A stretch of DNA of 64,000 bases from Anisus vortex (GCA_949126835.1 OX421507.1:13567852-13631851); one strand, 5' to 3'; positions 1 through 11,407 are shown, numbered from the stretch's first letter. The notes: generated by a model from the letters alone, not told the origin. Numbers and translations: made by a program.

Positions 1-89
1 GCCTTTCTCTGTTTCAGTCTCTCTCTCTCTGTCCCGCCTTTCTCTGTTTCAGTCTCTCTCTCTCTCTGTCCCGCCTTTCTCTGTTTCCG

Positions 90-122
<33 letters not shown>

Positions 123-720
123 GTCCCGCCTTTCTCTGTTTCCGTCTCTCTCTCTCTCTCTCTGTCCCGCCTTTCTCTGTTTCCGTCTCTCTCTCTGTCC
201 CGCCTTTCTCTCGTTTCGTCTCTCTCTCTCTCTCTCTGTCCCGCCTTTCTCTGTTTCAGTCTCTTTCTCTCTGTCCCGCCTTTCTCTGTTTCCGTCTCTC
301 TCTCTCTCTCTGTCCCGCCTTTCTCTGTTTCAGTCTCGCTCTCTCTCTGTCCCGCCTTTCTCTGTTTCAGTCTCTTTCTCTCTGTCCCGCCTTTCTCTGT
401 TTCCGTCTCTCTCTCTCTCTCTCTCTCTCTCTGTCCCGCCTTTCTCTGTTTCCGTCTCTCTCTCTGTCCCGCCTTTCTCTCGTTTCGTCTCTCTCTCTCT
501 CTCTCTGTCCCGCCTTTCTCTGTTTCCGTCTCTCTCTCTGTCCCGCCTTTATCTGTTTCAGTCTCTTTCTCTCTGTCCAGCCTTTCTCTGTTTCCGTCTC
601 TCTCTCTCTCTCTGTCCCGGATTTCTCTGTTTCAGTCTCGCTCTCTCTCTGTCCCGCCTTTCTCTGTTTCCGTCTCTCTCTCTCTGTCCCGCCTTTCTCT
701 GTTTTCGTCTCTCTCTCTGT
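1..720. repeat. CT-rich minisatellite
   Basis: About 15 tandem copies of a unit made of the constant part CCCGCCTTTCTCTGTTTC followed by a variable (CT)n run. Unit length therefore drifts, roughly 30-60 bp. Reading frames across it are compositional artefacts. The array decays into a CT-rich tract up to about 1130. No gene is visible on the + strand. Confidence 0.95.
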
Positions 721-1179
721 CTTGCCTTTCTCTGTTTCAGTCTCTCTCTCTCTCTCTCTCTGGCTCCGCCTGTCTCTGTCTGTCTCTGCCTCAATGTCTG
801 TCCTTGTCTCACACTGTCTCCGTCTTTCTCAGTCTGTCTCCATCAGTATCTGCCTCCGCATCTTTACATCTGGCTCTGTCTCTGTCTTCGTCTCTCTCTG
901 TCTTCGTCTCACTCTGTCACCATCTCTCTCTGTCTCCTTCGTTCCTTGTCTTTATCTGCCAGTCTCTCCCGCTTTCAGTCTCACATATTCGCTCGTCTTC
1001 GGCCCGCTCTGTATTTGCCACACCGTCTCTATTTCGATCTCTCCGCCACGTGTCACCCCACGCCCGTCTCGCTCTTTCATTGTCTGTCTCTCTCTCGTTC
1101 TCTGCCTGCCACACGCCATCAGCACCACTCTCACCCTGACACAAGCAGATAAGAAATACTGCATACCGGTCATCGAAGA

Positions 1180-1312
1180 AGGAGTCATCCATTGAGTCCT
1201 CATCTGAGTACCGGTCATCGAAGATGGAGTCATCCATGGAGTCCTCATCTGAGTCGTATTCGGATTCACTTTTTTCTTTTCGACTCTTAGATGTAGATCT
1301 AGATTTGCCCAT
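1180..1312 (-). CDS. Possible first exon of a charged low-complexity protein
   Basis: On the - strand an ATG at 1312-1310 opens a reading frame starting MGKSRSTSKSRKEKSESEYD. A 14-residue acidic repeat follows, occurring twice (SDEDSMDDSxFDDRY). The second repeat ends at CCG|GTATGC, a plausible splice donor near 1180. Beyond it the frame runs into the CT-rich minisatellite and becomes meaningless. I do not recognise the protein. Ser/Lys-rich plus Asp/Glu-rich composition is typical of nuclear or disordered proteins, but that is inference. Any further exons would lie beyond position 1, outside the window. It could also be chance. Confidence 0.3.
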
Positions 1313-1556
1313 CCCTGGCTTTTTAGAAAGATGTTTTCATCCTGGAAAATGGGACATCAATTTGTAAGTAGAGAGTGTAATGTATGTGACTTTGGGTTAA
1401 AATATGGGGGGAAATGTTAGGAGAAATCTATTATAATTTGCATATATTTGCCAATGAGGTTTGATTGGGTAATGATTCTTTATATTTGTATGCATCCAGT
1501 TCAATGAAATAAAAAGATGAATATGCTCTCTTAAACTTAAGTGTTTATAAAATAAC

Positions 1557-2039
1557 TGTGTGTCTATCTTGGACAAGCAAGGTGGGACAGATGCTGATGT
1601 AAAAACAAGGGTTGGAAAGGCACGAACGGCCTTCCAACAACTCAGGAATGTCTGGGTCTCCAGAAACCTGAGAAAAAACCTAAAGATTATGATCTTCAAC
1701 ACCATGGTGAAACCTGTGCTGCTGTATGGAGCTGAAACCTGGAGAACCACGGCCACAAATATAAAGAAACTACAGGCCTTTATAAATAACTGTTTAAGAA
1801 GGATTCTTGGGATTCATTGGCCAGACAGGATTAGCAACCTGAAGCTGTGGCAGCGGACCAAGCAAAAACCAGTAGAACAGGAGATCCTCCAGAGAAGATG
1901 GCGATGGATTGGCCATACACTCCGAAAACCTGCTTCCAGCACAACAAGGCATGCCCTGAACTGGAACCTTCAGGGAAAACGGAAAAGACGTCGACCGAGG
2001 AACACCTGGAGCAGAGATGTACAAGCAGATCTGGGTTAA
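1557..2039 (+). mobile_element. Non-LTR retrotransposon fragment (C-terminal part of reverse transcriptase ORF)
   Basis: An open frame of 159 codons contains the classic LINE C-terminal stretch: [13 protein letters not shown], then [18 protein letters not shown], then [13 protein letters not shown], and finally [12 protein letters not shown]. These are the RT thumb/connection motifs of many animal LINE ORF2 proteins. The 5' part (endonuclease, RT palm) is missing, so it is a 5'-truncated dead copy. A related C-terminal piece lies at 40299-40583 on the other strand. Confidence 0.85.
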
Positions 2040-2409
2040 TAAAAACCCTTTCTAGACCAGTCATTGTTTAGAGAGAGAGCTAAAGTAAAATTCGGAGAGT
2101 CGATTAAAAATACCAATGGGCTAGAAAGGGTTAACAAAGAAAATATTGTATCCGCTTGCTTTACAGAGCCCCCCTTCCCCCACACGAGCATGGCATGGGC
2201 TGCTTGATTCATGGTCACGCTTTATGGGTCCAGGAGACTTGCAGGCCACTTGGTTAAATAACATTTCATGAAGTTAGAGATCTCTAGATCTAAATGGTAC
2301 TGCGGATTCTAAAGTTCGATGCTTCTTCGGCTGCCACGTTGACAAAGTCTCTTCTGTATTGGCAGCATTGCACACTATCCACCCTTTAGGGACGATAGGC
2401 CATGAATTA

Positions 2410-2545
2410 TTTTTTTTTGCCTTGGTCAATAGCGCGAGCTGATATTATAAGTTATGGTAGGGCATGGTTGTCGTGGGTTCAGATCCTGTTTTCGACATAT
2501 AACATAAAACTGATAACTCAAACCCAGTAACTGTAACTCTAAACG
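2410..2545 (+). repeat. Possible tRNA-derived SINE fragment
   Basis: Contains a box-B-like GGGTTCAGATCC preceded by a diverged tRNA-like arm. It is not a functional tRNA, since no complete cloverleaf is apparent. Pyrimidine-rich and (AT)n tracts follow at 2570-2656. Confidence 0.35.
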
Positions 2546-2602
2546 TGTTTTTTTTAAACGATAACGCCTCTCTCTCTTTCTCTCTCCCTCTTTCTCTCTC
2601 TC

Positions 2603-2607
2603 TCTCA

Positions 2608-2656
<49 letters not shown>
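2603..2656. repeat. (AT)n microsatellite
   Basis: About 27 uninterrupted AT dinucleotides following a CT-rich run. Confidence 0.95.
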
Positions 2657-2659
<3 letters not shown>

Positions 2660-2891
2660 ACACTCTCTAGCCGTCTTAATGTTATACTTATATGCATTTT
2701 ATAGTTTTGAAATTGTATTTAGTGGAATTAGTAGGCCTAAACATAGGCCTAATACTTACCAGCCAATTCCGCTTGCATCGCTAATTCAAATATAAACAAT
2801 TATCGATGTTGCTAGGGAAATCGCAGAATTTTTCTCGCGTTTTAGAACGGCTCTGTTTAGTGCTCAGAAAAAAAAACGAGTGTCTATCTAT

Positions 2892-3193
2892 CATAAACTA
2901 TAATAAGATGGACCGCTTGCTCTATTTTTAGAGCTTATATTATGTACTTTGTTTTCCTTGCGCAACCAATAAGCTGTCTTAAAATGACTTCTACGCTCCT
3001 CCTTGTTTCTTAAATGTTTCCACTGCATAGAACTTTCGATTTTAATTATAATTTTTCATTGAGAAAATCAAGGCGATTCAATAAAACGGAAGTGAAAAGT
3101 ATTATACGAATCGGGAATTCCGAAAAGCAGTCTTTCGAGTCATCATATAGCAGAAATACTAAAGCAAGCGGTCCATGTGTATTATAGTCTATG
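2892..3193. mobile_element. TIR element, 302 bp, family 1 copy 1
   Basis: The ends are inverted repeats of roughly 30 bp. The left end reads CATAAACTATAATAAGATGG followed by ACCGCTTGCT; the right end, read in reverse complement, is CATAGACTATAATACACATG followed by GACCGCTTGCTTTAG. The interior is AT-rich and non-coding, so this is a MITE. A second near-complete copy lies at 26951-27237 and a partial copy at 27280-27414. Confidence 0.8.
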
Positions 3194-3244
3194 ATCTATC
3201 TATCCATCTATCTATTTATATATCTATCCATACATCCATTTTTC

Positions 3245-4027
3245 TATCTTATCTTATGTTATACATAACAGACGCTCCTTCTATAAAGAGGATTATTGCG
3301 TCCAATGAAACTCCGTGGTTTGAGTCTAGTCCTGTATTTCTAATAGTGTTTTAACTCATGTTAAGTTACTGGTTTTCCTGGTTTGTTCAGGCAACCCATT
3401 TCATGGACGGATGCCACTTGGAAAGAAAGAGTACCGGTACTTATGTTTATCTGAGCATTGCACTAGATCTTTTGTGGGTTGTATTTCTAAATTAGAATTG
3501 AATGCTTTATGTATAATGTATTATCACTCTTTGTCCTTCTGTCCTCTCGTGTTTTTAGGTTAAGTGATTTAACTATTGGTGTTACTTTTGGCAGTTGTTA
3601 ATATAAGCATCTATGACGCTGACAAAGGATGGTCCTTTTCGCAAGCGATGGACAATCATCATCGAATATTCGCTAGTAATGAACCATGCAGCTCTTTTCT
3701 GAATTTTTAAATGTTTTCTTTAGTTTCATATTCTATTATAGGTCTAACGAATGTTAGTTAGCAGTTAGATTCCCATTTTTTTTGTAATTCATCTAGGTCT
3801 TTTTGTAAAAGTTTACTATCATTTTCTGCCTTTATTGTTCCATAAATTATACAATCATCTGCAAAAGAAAAAAAAAAGTAATTTTGTTCCTGTGTTAATG
3901 AAGTTGGGTAAGTCATTAATATAAATAAGAAATAGTAGGGGTCCTAGAACAGTTCCTTGTGGAACTAGCATGGTGAACTTTGTCCTGAAGCCATGTTGGC
4001 GTGAGCCCAGTACATTATGTTTGTCTA
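3245..4027 (-). mobile_element. CR1/L2-like LINE relic, 3' part
   Basis: Read on the - strand it preserves LDKHNVLGSRQHGFR, then PQGTVLGPLLFLIYINDLP (RT core, about 3990-3900), TFVRPIIEY (about 3755-3730) and a C-terminal tail resembling the WNGLPEQTRKTSNL box (about 3400). Frames are broken and the distances between boxes are shorter than in an intact RT, so it is decayed with internal deletions. It is truncated at 4027, where a TIR element has inserted. Confidence 0.75.
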
Positions 4028-5310
4028 GGGAACGTCCATTAATTACGTCAACAATTTTTAGGCGTTTTTTACCTCCCCCCCTCCCCCTTGTCAACAACTG
4101 TCAAACTTTTAGAGACCCCCCCTATATAATTACGTCAACAATTTGTTACCCCCCCCCCCCCCCTCAAAACAAGTAACAAAATTTTAGACGCTTGCCTTTA
4201 TGTTTAAAATTGATCTATACTTATAATTAATTGTAATCAGTGGCGTATTAAGGCATGTTCCACATGTTCCATTGGAACAGGGGCCCCCACACATCCCAAA
4301 TATATATATTTTTTTGTGACATCCTCATTCTTTCGTTGAAAATGTAAAACAAAATTCATTTATTCCCTACAATTTTAAGCGCTACAGTCCAACTAAGCTA
4401 AGCGCAACATACAATTTATGATTTTACAGAATGTCACATGAATAAACGGCACTTTTTTTAGGAATGTGGAAGGCAAGAGCGAGGCCACGAGGGGCCCACA
4501 CCTAAATTTGGGAACAGGGCCCCCACAATCCTAAATACGTCCCTGCTTGTAATAAATTTTAAAACTTGTTTAAAAGATTTCAAATTGACTATAACTCTTA
4601 GAGGCGTATCCACGAAGGGGGTGAAACATGTTTCCTACCCCCCTCACTAGCCCCTCACACATTTTTTTCCAATCCGAGGATTTTAACAATATTTCTTTTC
4701 TTTTTTTTAGTAGGCCCTTTTGTTATTTTCATAGAAATATTTACTATTTTCTTATTTTACGATTCACAAATTGAGCTTTTGGTACCATGTTAATTGTTAA
4801 ATAGTTTAGGGGGAATTGTACACCAGTCGTTAATTAGCCTTCTATTTAAAGCATATGTTCACTATTCCTTCTTGCATTATTGTCCACAAACACACACACA
4901 AACACATTGCCTTCCCTGTCCCCTACCTCTCTTACCTTGCACTATTTGCTACTCACTCCTTGCAGTACTGGCGACGACACTAATAGGCCTACTAATATAT
5001 TTTTATATCATACAATTATTCCAGAAAATTCGAAAATAAAAAGAGGCCAAGCCCCCCGGGCCCCCAAATCCCTTGCAACGGCACTGAGATTATAACAAAA
5101 CACTTCATTCGGTGCTTTGCGAACATTTCTTATAGTCTTGCCAATCCCAGCTACCGCTTACATGGCTTACATAAAGAACGCCAGTCTCCGGCAAATTTAA
5201 ATGTAGGCCTACTGAGCGACAATAAAACTGGGTTTCTGAACGTATTCTGCAGACAGTTTGTTGGTGTGTTTGTGTTCTTTTGTTATTCCAGCCACCATGG
5301 CTCGCTAGAC

Positions 5311-6468
5311 TTGGGTTGCCAGACGTCCGGCAAAAGGAGGGCATGTCCTCCTTTCTAGACTCTTTTCCTCCGTCCAACAGGCAAAGCACTAAACATTTAA
5401 CAAAACTGTTTTATGCTCAGTTTACCAATACACACTTAACTCTTAAAAGCCTTTATTTTTTTCACGTTTTGCCTGAATTATTTTCCCTTGGATTTTTTTT
5501 TAACTGGGTAGTATTAGAAAATATTTATTTCTCTAATATTTCAAAACAATTACTGTATGTATGTGGTATCATTGTGTAGGGAATCAAAATACCCTTTTAG
5601 TGATATACATATTTTGTTATTTTATATTTTGATATTTCTGTAGTTTTTGTTAAAAATCTAACCTTTTTTTAAAGACACCAAAAACGACCAACAAATAAAC
5701 AGAATAAAAACATTTTTATTGATAAAATTCAACAAACGCCATTTTGTAATTATATTAGATGAAAAGAAAATTTATTAACCTTTAAAATGATACTAAATAT
5801 GTATGGTTTCTTTTTGTTAATTATTAATATTTCCTTTCAAAATAGACAAAGGGTATGTTAGAATTTTACAATTGGGCTATCAGTTATCAATCAGCTGACT
5901 GTGACGTAGTTGATGATTGAGAAATGAGTAGGCTAGCTTCATCATTTTCCCTGTTAGCTTCACTACAGTCATTTTCAGTTTAAGAATGACTAGTTAAAAT
6001 AAAATAGTTGTCACTAACGTCTAATTCATTGTCTAAAAAAAAAATTTTAAAGTGCCGTGTGTAGGCCTACGGCGCTCCGTCGAAGCGTTAGTTCTCAGTC
6101 TACGATGACCTATCCATTTTCATCGTGTTTACGCTAAAAATGGATTAAACTAAAAAAAATTAGAGTTACTTCGCTTGGTTTTTCATCCGGGAATGTGTAT
6201 TAATGAAAAAAATCCGTATAAATTGTTTGTGTTCGGAGCTTTTAGGGTCTAAGCGTACGTACACACAAGGAACGATTCAATCGTCACTTAGGCGTTTTAG
6301 CCAAATCCAATCGACGATTGAATCGTCGTATGGGTTCTTAAGAGTTAAACTTAGTGGCAGCTCTTGTAATAAAATTATACTGATTGCGGGTTTAATGCGA
6401 AACTATCCAATTGAAACACAATGTACTCCTTTGTCCTCCTTTTGACACCCATGTGTCTGGCAACCCTA
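5311..6468. mobile_element. hAT-like transposon, 1158 bp, with perfect 8-bp target duplication
   Basis: Terminal inverted repeats: the left end is TTGGGTTGCCAGACG, the right end in reverse complement is TAGGGTTGCCAGACA. The 8-bp direct repeat CGCTAGAC is identical on both sides (5303-5310 and 6469-6476). Its central CTAG is the usual hAT target preference. A 14-bp perfect inverted repeat (ACGATTCAATCGTC) lies inside at about 6263-6330. No intact transposase is seen, so it is non-autonomous. A related left end occurs at about 37846-37900. Confidence 0.85.
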
Positions 6469-6879
6469 CGCTAGACAGCAAAAGTGAGATTTCTACAATT
6501 TGGGTCGGTCACAATCGCATTATTTTCCACTCATACATAGATCTACAAACTGACAAGATGAACACAAAAAAGGCATGTCAACTGTAGTTTCCATCACAAT
6601 AGTAATTATAGGCTACATGAGATATGGCATATGGCCTAACTTAAATAGGCTACTTAAAGCTTAAAGTATAAAGCTTCTAAAGGCTCATACTCATACATAT
6701 AGTATCTGAGTCTAACATACTAACATGACATTGGTTATTGACTATCACATTGCCTAGGCCTACTTATAAAGATAAAATTTCGTAAATGACAGTAAAGAAG
6801 CAAAACGTATGCCTACCTTTCCTGATTTGTCTATTGTGCTGCTCACATAATATGATGACCGTTTTTTCATCTCAGCTTA

Positions 6880-7116
6880 TTTTACCTTCGCTTTTATTAT
6901 GAATCTTTCAAAGTTGTCTTGCTTGAAACGTATGTCGGTCACAAAGCGCTCTTTGAATAAGTGCTGCCCTTTAATTATTATTAATCTGTAATCATTGTTG
7001 CACTTGTGAGCATCATTTATTATATCACAGTATTCAAGAATGTGTGTAAAATCGAAATTTTGAATACACATAGGTGCAGATACTATCGATCTAAAATCCG
7101 CCATGTTTTGGTTCAT
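6880..7116 (-). CDS. Possible first exon of a transposon-borne protein
   Basis: On the - strand, an ATG at 7116 opens about 75 codons with ordinary amino-acid composition, including GQHLFKERFVTDIRF. It ends near a possible donor AAG|GTAAAA before a stop. It starts about 260 bp inside the right end of the 4028-7401 TIR element and reads inwards, as a transposase gene would. I cannot name the protein. A weak likeness to proteins carried by invertebrate DNA transposons is only an impression. Confidence 0.3.
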
Positions 7117-7407
7117 CTAATCCTTATCACGTGACCAATCTTCTGTTTCTAAGGACTTGTGCATAGTCCCCATTGATATATTTGTTAACGTAAAACCAAT
7201 TTTTTAACATGTTATCTATTTAAGTTGAACATGAAAATTTAGAATTTTTAAATACATTTGTATCATTATTTATTTCATAAAAAGTAACATTGTTGACGTC
7301 AACTTTTCTTGACCTCCCCCCCTCCCCCATGTCAACAATTGTCAAACTTTTTCAGACCCCCCCTCCCCCCTATTTTGTTGACGTAATTAATGGACGTCCC
7401 CCTAGGT

Positions 7408-8483
7408 CATAGGTTCTCAACCTTTTTCGGCTCACCGCCCCCTTTTAAAAAAAATGTCCGCTCACCGCCCCCCCCCCCCTTTTCAGCCCATCTGGACTTT
7501 AGTTTCAGCAATTTTTTTAGGCGGACTAGACTTTTAGTGTGATTAATTATCTTTAAAAAAAACTGAAAAGGAAACATATTGTAAGAATTAATAGATCAAA
7601 AAATTGCCTTAACAAAAGGTTTAAATAAATCAATGCGAATCGTTTGCCTGGTGTGTTGCTAGCAATTTGTCTATTTTTGTATAAATTTTGGTTGCGAAAG
7701 CCTTAGGTCTAATAATCAGTAATATTTGTTATATTACAAAACAGAACATGTTCGGCATCATTATTGAATCAAATGTGGAAACATTTTTTTGTTAAAGGGA
7801 GATAATTAGCCCGTTTTATTTGAGCTAATATTTCTGTTTTCTTTTTTTTAATAAAAAATAAACAGCTTACAATTTATAACTTTGAAATGATCAAATTGTA
7901 AAAAGTATTTGAAAATTATATAAATATTATATGACTAAAGAATTTATATGTATATTTTCAAACATTACAATAACTACCCAGTTTGTATGATTACTACTTA
8001 TCTATACCGCTTCACAATAGTCAGTATGGTTCGCAAACAGATTGAAATACATTAAGGACATCTCGGTTAAATGAGATCAAAATATCATTAATATTAGTAG
8101 ATGTTAGGGCGACAGTGATCTGTCAGTAGGGTTGACAGTCCCGTGAACCAACCAGAAGGACCAGCCGGCCGCACGCTATATTTGCCAAATACAGACCCCT
8201 ACTTCATTGAATAGTCACTGCGATTCCTATTGCTTATTAATATAATAATATGTAGGCATAATGTTGGGGGATATCAGATATTTAGCGGCACTTGCGTTTA
8301 CATCACATTTCATCCTCCAAAAACTAATCGATTCATATAGCTGAGGTGTTAAAATATATCAGGTACGTTTATACCGCCCACTTGCCCTTCACCGCTCCCC
8401 AATCGCCCCCGGGAATGTCATCGCCCCCCTAAAGCTTATCACCGCCCCCCGGGGGGCGATATCGCCCCCGTTGAGAACCTATG
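7408..8483. mobile_element. hAT-like element, 1.05-kb family, copy 1
   Basis: The left end is CATAGGTTCTCAACC and the right end is its inverse, GGTTGAGAACCTATG-like (GTTGAGAACCTATG). The body is non-coding, with several C-rich CACCGCCCCC tracts near both ends. The flanks CCCTAGGT and GTCTAGGG share a CTAG centre but are not an exact duplication. A second copy with a perfect duplication is at 58719-59764, and the two are clearly alignable end to end. Confidence 0.85.
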
Positions 8484-9160
8484 GTCTAGGGGATTTACTA
8501 AACTACTATATATATTATATGCTCGATCTATCTATCTATCTAATCTATTTATCTATCTATTTATCTATCTATCTTGATGTGATTTACTGTATTACTGTAT
8601 TTATATCAATCTACTAATTCAGTTACATTAAACTAAAGGTACATAAAATTAAATATAAGTCTTCTTGTTCGTGTTTGTTTATTCAACACAGAAGTGTTAA
8701 CACTTGGCACAATGGCGTGGCATTAGATAAAACCATTGTTCCTTTAGACATTAAAAAAATTTGGGTACTTACTTAACTTGAAATAAACAATTATAATTCG
8801 GTATATTTAACACTAAAAGTAATTGTTTATAATTTAAATTTTTAAAATGTAATGATTATTAGAAATGTTTTGTGGTGTTAATTTTTTGCCTTTTCTTGAC
8901 TTCTGATGTCTACCTAATGTTGAGAAACTGGCCGGGGTTGAATTTGCGGTTGGGTTTATAGTTTATGGTTCTTTGCTGCATCTAGTCAAATGAATTGCTT
9001 ATCTAGGAACTTTGAGTGCAATGACTTGTTGATGTTATTTTTTATCATTGGTTGCACCCAAAAAAGTTATGTACATACATACATACACACATGTAACTAA
9101 CATAAGTCACACGTCGCTGTTAAGATAAAAAATGCAACAGTTTTGTGATAAGTAAATATA
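8484..9160. other. Non-coding stretch; contains a polyA-signal block like those downstream of the oxygenase genes
   Basis: Holds a short TCTA microsatellite (8530-8575) and otherwise AT-rich DNA. At 8755-8790 the sequence around CTTGAAATAAACA resembles the distal 3' flanks of the two carotenoid oxygenase genes (26098-26130 and 44050-44080). No exon is recognisable upstream of it. Confidence 0.5.
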
Positions 9161-9164
9161 TACC

Positions 9165-9445
9165 GGTACCTCCACAATGGAACAAGTTAGTCGAGCGATG
9201 CGCGATCCAAAGGTTCTGGGTTCGAATCCTGGTGCAGGCAAGGATTTTCCCTCGGGACTTGAGGGTGCCCCTGAGTCTAACCAGCTCTGATGAGTACCTG
9301 ACACTCGTTGGGGTAAAATAAAGGCGGCTGGGCATTGTGCTGGCCACACATCCACTCGTATGCCGTAGCAACAGAAACTTGTGAGCGCTGCTTCATCAGC
9401 CTTATGATCAGTTTGGTCTGAATAGTACTTATTACCCCATCAACA
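9165..9445 (+). repeat. tRNA-derived SINE
   Basis: A tRNA-like head with box A-like TAGTCGAGCG and box B GGTTCGAATCC (9219-9229) is followed by a conserved body (CCCTGAGTCTAACCAGCTCTGATG, then GTGCTGGCCACACA). The same arrangement recurs, more or less diverged, at 17470-17600, 33300-33475, 35370-35645, 39120-39335, 41675-41865 and 54275-54450. Confidence 0.75.
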
Positions 9446-9829
9446 ATAAGGTTTAATGATAAATGGTATGATAGAGTGCGTGAATGTCTATTGTGTTTAA
9501 GTACAAATGGTTCTTTAATATTGTTTTAGGTATGCTGAAAGACGGAATTTATGTAATCAAGTCAAATTTCCATTTATTTGGATCAATAAAGCAATCTTAT
9601 CTTATGTTAGAATCAATCTATGCCTTTGGTAGACACCCATTGTTTTTATTGTCTGTCGTGGACAATATTGTGGGCATTTGAGGGATGGGACAATTGTTAT
9701 TTATCTAATAAGTCGATACAGGCAGTTTTACAAGCAGTCCAGACGAAATGTATCATATCAATTATAATCAATCCACAAACAAGATTTGTTTTTTAGTGGC
9801 AGGGTCGATAACTCCATACGAACTGACTG

Positions 9830-10020
9830 GGCGTAGTTCAATAGAGCGGTTAGACGACACGGATAGACATCACCTGCAGATCGCGTCTATCAATGATTTT
9901 AGCATCTTAGCATGCTCAGTCCACTCTAGGACACAATCTTGGGAAGGGCGAAGCTTAGTTGAGATGACTGACGTGGGACGACGGGATACCCGCAACAATA
10001 CCCGTCTCGCCAAGCCCGGT
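9830..10020. repeat. SINE-like repeat related to 13905-14165
   Basis: Contains a tRNA-like GGGCGTAGTTCAATAGAGCG head and the AGCATGCTCAGT..CTCTAG block that also occurs in the 13905-14165 repeat. It is non-coding. The flanking 9446-9830 and 10020-10318 hold no gene I can see. Confidence 0.45.
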
Positions 10021-10318
10021 AACTGAATGACCAGGCATATAGTTTGGTATTTATACTACCGGGCGAAAGTGCATGCAAACGTGGTAATACCACCTTGTTA
10101 ATTATCCAAGGGGATTTCCGCAGAGGGGTTGGCAGTATAGTGCATGCACTTAACATGCGGCGTGCATCGAACAGGGTCTCGGACCCACCTCCTTTCTCGT
10201 TACGCCCCGTACCTAAAAGCCGGTAGGCTCGTTCGGTATTAAAGAGACTTTTATACTAGGTGTGTTGGTGGAACATTGGTGAAGTTGAACAATCGTTGAA
10301 AGTATCTTGAATAGAAGG

Positions 10319-10399
10319 TTAACCCTTACAGTCCCGGGCGCGTACATAGCGGAACTGAAGGCAGCATAGCTAGAAGTAGGTCGGTACGGGAAGGGTTAA
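10319..10399 (+). mobile_element. 81-bp TTAA-flanked MITE, copy 1
   Basis: Bounded by TTAA on both sides, with inverted CCCTT / AAGGG termini (CCCTTACAGTCCCGGGCGCG at left, GGTCGGTACGGGAAGGG at right). TTAA duplication with CCC-starting ends is the piggyBac-superfamily pattern. Four copies of exactly 81 bp (both TTAAs counted) occur in the window. Confidence 0.85.
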
Positions 10400-10984
10400 A
10401 TTTAGCGCAAGAGTAGAGTAAGAAATAAGATTTGGCAAAACTAGTCGAGCGCTTATAGAAACGACAAAGATATATATACATAATAAATATATAATATATA
10501 TATTCCGGAAATGCGTTAACGCTTTCTATACGTTTCGCCATACTGTATGCCGTAACACTATGGCTCGGCTTGATTTTACGTATGGAAAGAGTTAATGAAA
10601 TTTGATTAAAATGAACACTTTTACCTTGTACATATACATTTCATGAATACTGGCTACTCTCGTAATGCTTTTAATGAAATTATTAAAAATGTATTCGATT
10701 TGGATAGCTCAGTGACATTAACTTAAAAGTAATAATTTCTATATTTATTTAAATTTAAAGTATTTAAAACAAGATCATAAAGTAAGTATTACATTTTATG
10801 TATTTCCTAGTCGAATCGGCCATCTAACCTGGGTTCACTTATCTATAGCCTATATAAAAGTTCGCATTTTCACCGACAATTAAACTGATTGAGCACTCCA
10901 TGTATATATAGCTCAGTGCTATAGATATATAAATACACAAAATGAAAAATCTTTTGCACCAAGCAATACATTTGGTAATAAAAA

Positions 10985-11170
10985 ATATAGGTGATTCTTC
11001 ACGTCTGACGTTCACAATCCATCGTTTTCTTTCGGCAACATTTTTAGGGAAATGAAATAAAATGTACATCTTTTTTTTTTTAGTCTCAGTACAACCAGTA
11101 ACGCAGCACAAAGATATGTTTTGTTGATAAATGAAGGAATAGGACCGGGAATGTTGTCACACGATAAACT
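10985..11170 (-). pseudogene. THAP-domain relic (P-element/THAP transposase-like)
   Basis: On the - strand the frame begins MCCVTGCTETKK and continues FHFPKNVAERKRWIVNVRRE. This is the C-x(2-4)-C, FHxFP, RxxW pattern of a THAP zinc finger. After the finger the frame becomes AT-rich and uninformative, so downstream domains are lost or in other exons. A homologous, frameshifted copy is at 55590-55740 on the same strand. A transposon source is likelier than a host gene because the fragment is repeated. Confidence 0.6.
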
Positions 11171-11337
11171 TTTAGGTTCACCATGCATGCATAATCTGTA
11201 AGACATATCCATTATATGTGCGAGTAAGTTTCACAAAGCAACAGTTGACAATTAGTCGCACCCATTACCCATGTTCAGTACATTACCTATGTTTGGCGCC
11301 CCAAGCCCCTGAATATCCAGCGTTGAAATGTACAAAC

Positions 11338-11407
11338 CAGAGGTGATGACAAAATGTACAAACCAGAGGTGATGACAAAATGTACAAACCAGAGGTGATG
11401 ACAAATG
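11338..11407. repeat. Tandem repeat, 25 bp x 3
   Basis: Three perfect or near-perfect copies of a unit containing ATGTACAAACCAGAGGTGAT. It is surrounded by non-coding DNA (11170-12700) in which I see no gene. Confidence 0.9.

Larger units (their letters stand above)
4028..7401. mobile_element. Large TIR element with GGACGTCC ends, interrupted by an hAT element
   Basis: The left end 4028-4054 and right end 7375-7401 are inverted repeats with 26 of 27 bases matching (GACGTCCATTAATTACGTCA core). CTAG flanks both sides. Just inside each end is a C-rich block with TGTCAACAA(C/T)TGTCAAACTTT. The interior holds a separate hAT element (5311-6468) and a possible exon at 6880-7116 on the - strand. A diverged C-rich end of the same kind lies at about 12720-12810. 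The interior may be the remains of a formerly autonomous transposon, but no transposase signature is certain. Confidence 0.6.

Noticed and set aside
558..1195. Arg/Glu- and Ser/Leu-rich frames in the CT-rich region
   Set aside because: Translation of (CT)n/(AG)n simple sequence; same content in every frame.
6203..6445. 80-codon frame inside the 1158-bp hAT element
   Set aside because: Spans the internal inverted repeat and has no transposase-like motif; chance frame.
9200..9235. Functional tRNA genes at SINE heads
   Set aside because: Box A and box B are recognisable but stems do not pair and a common SINE body follows in each copy.
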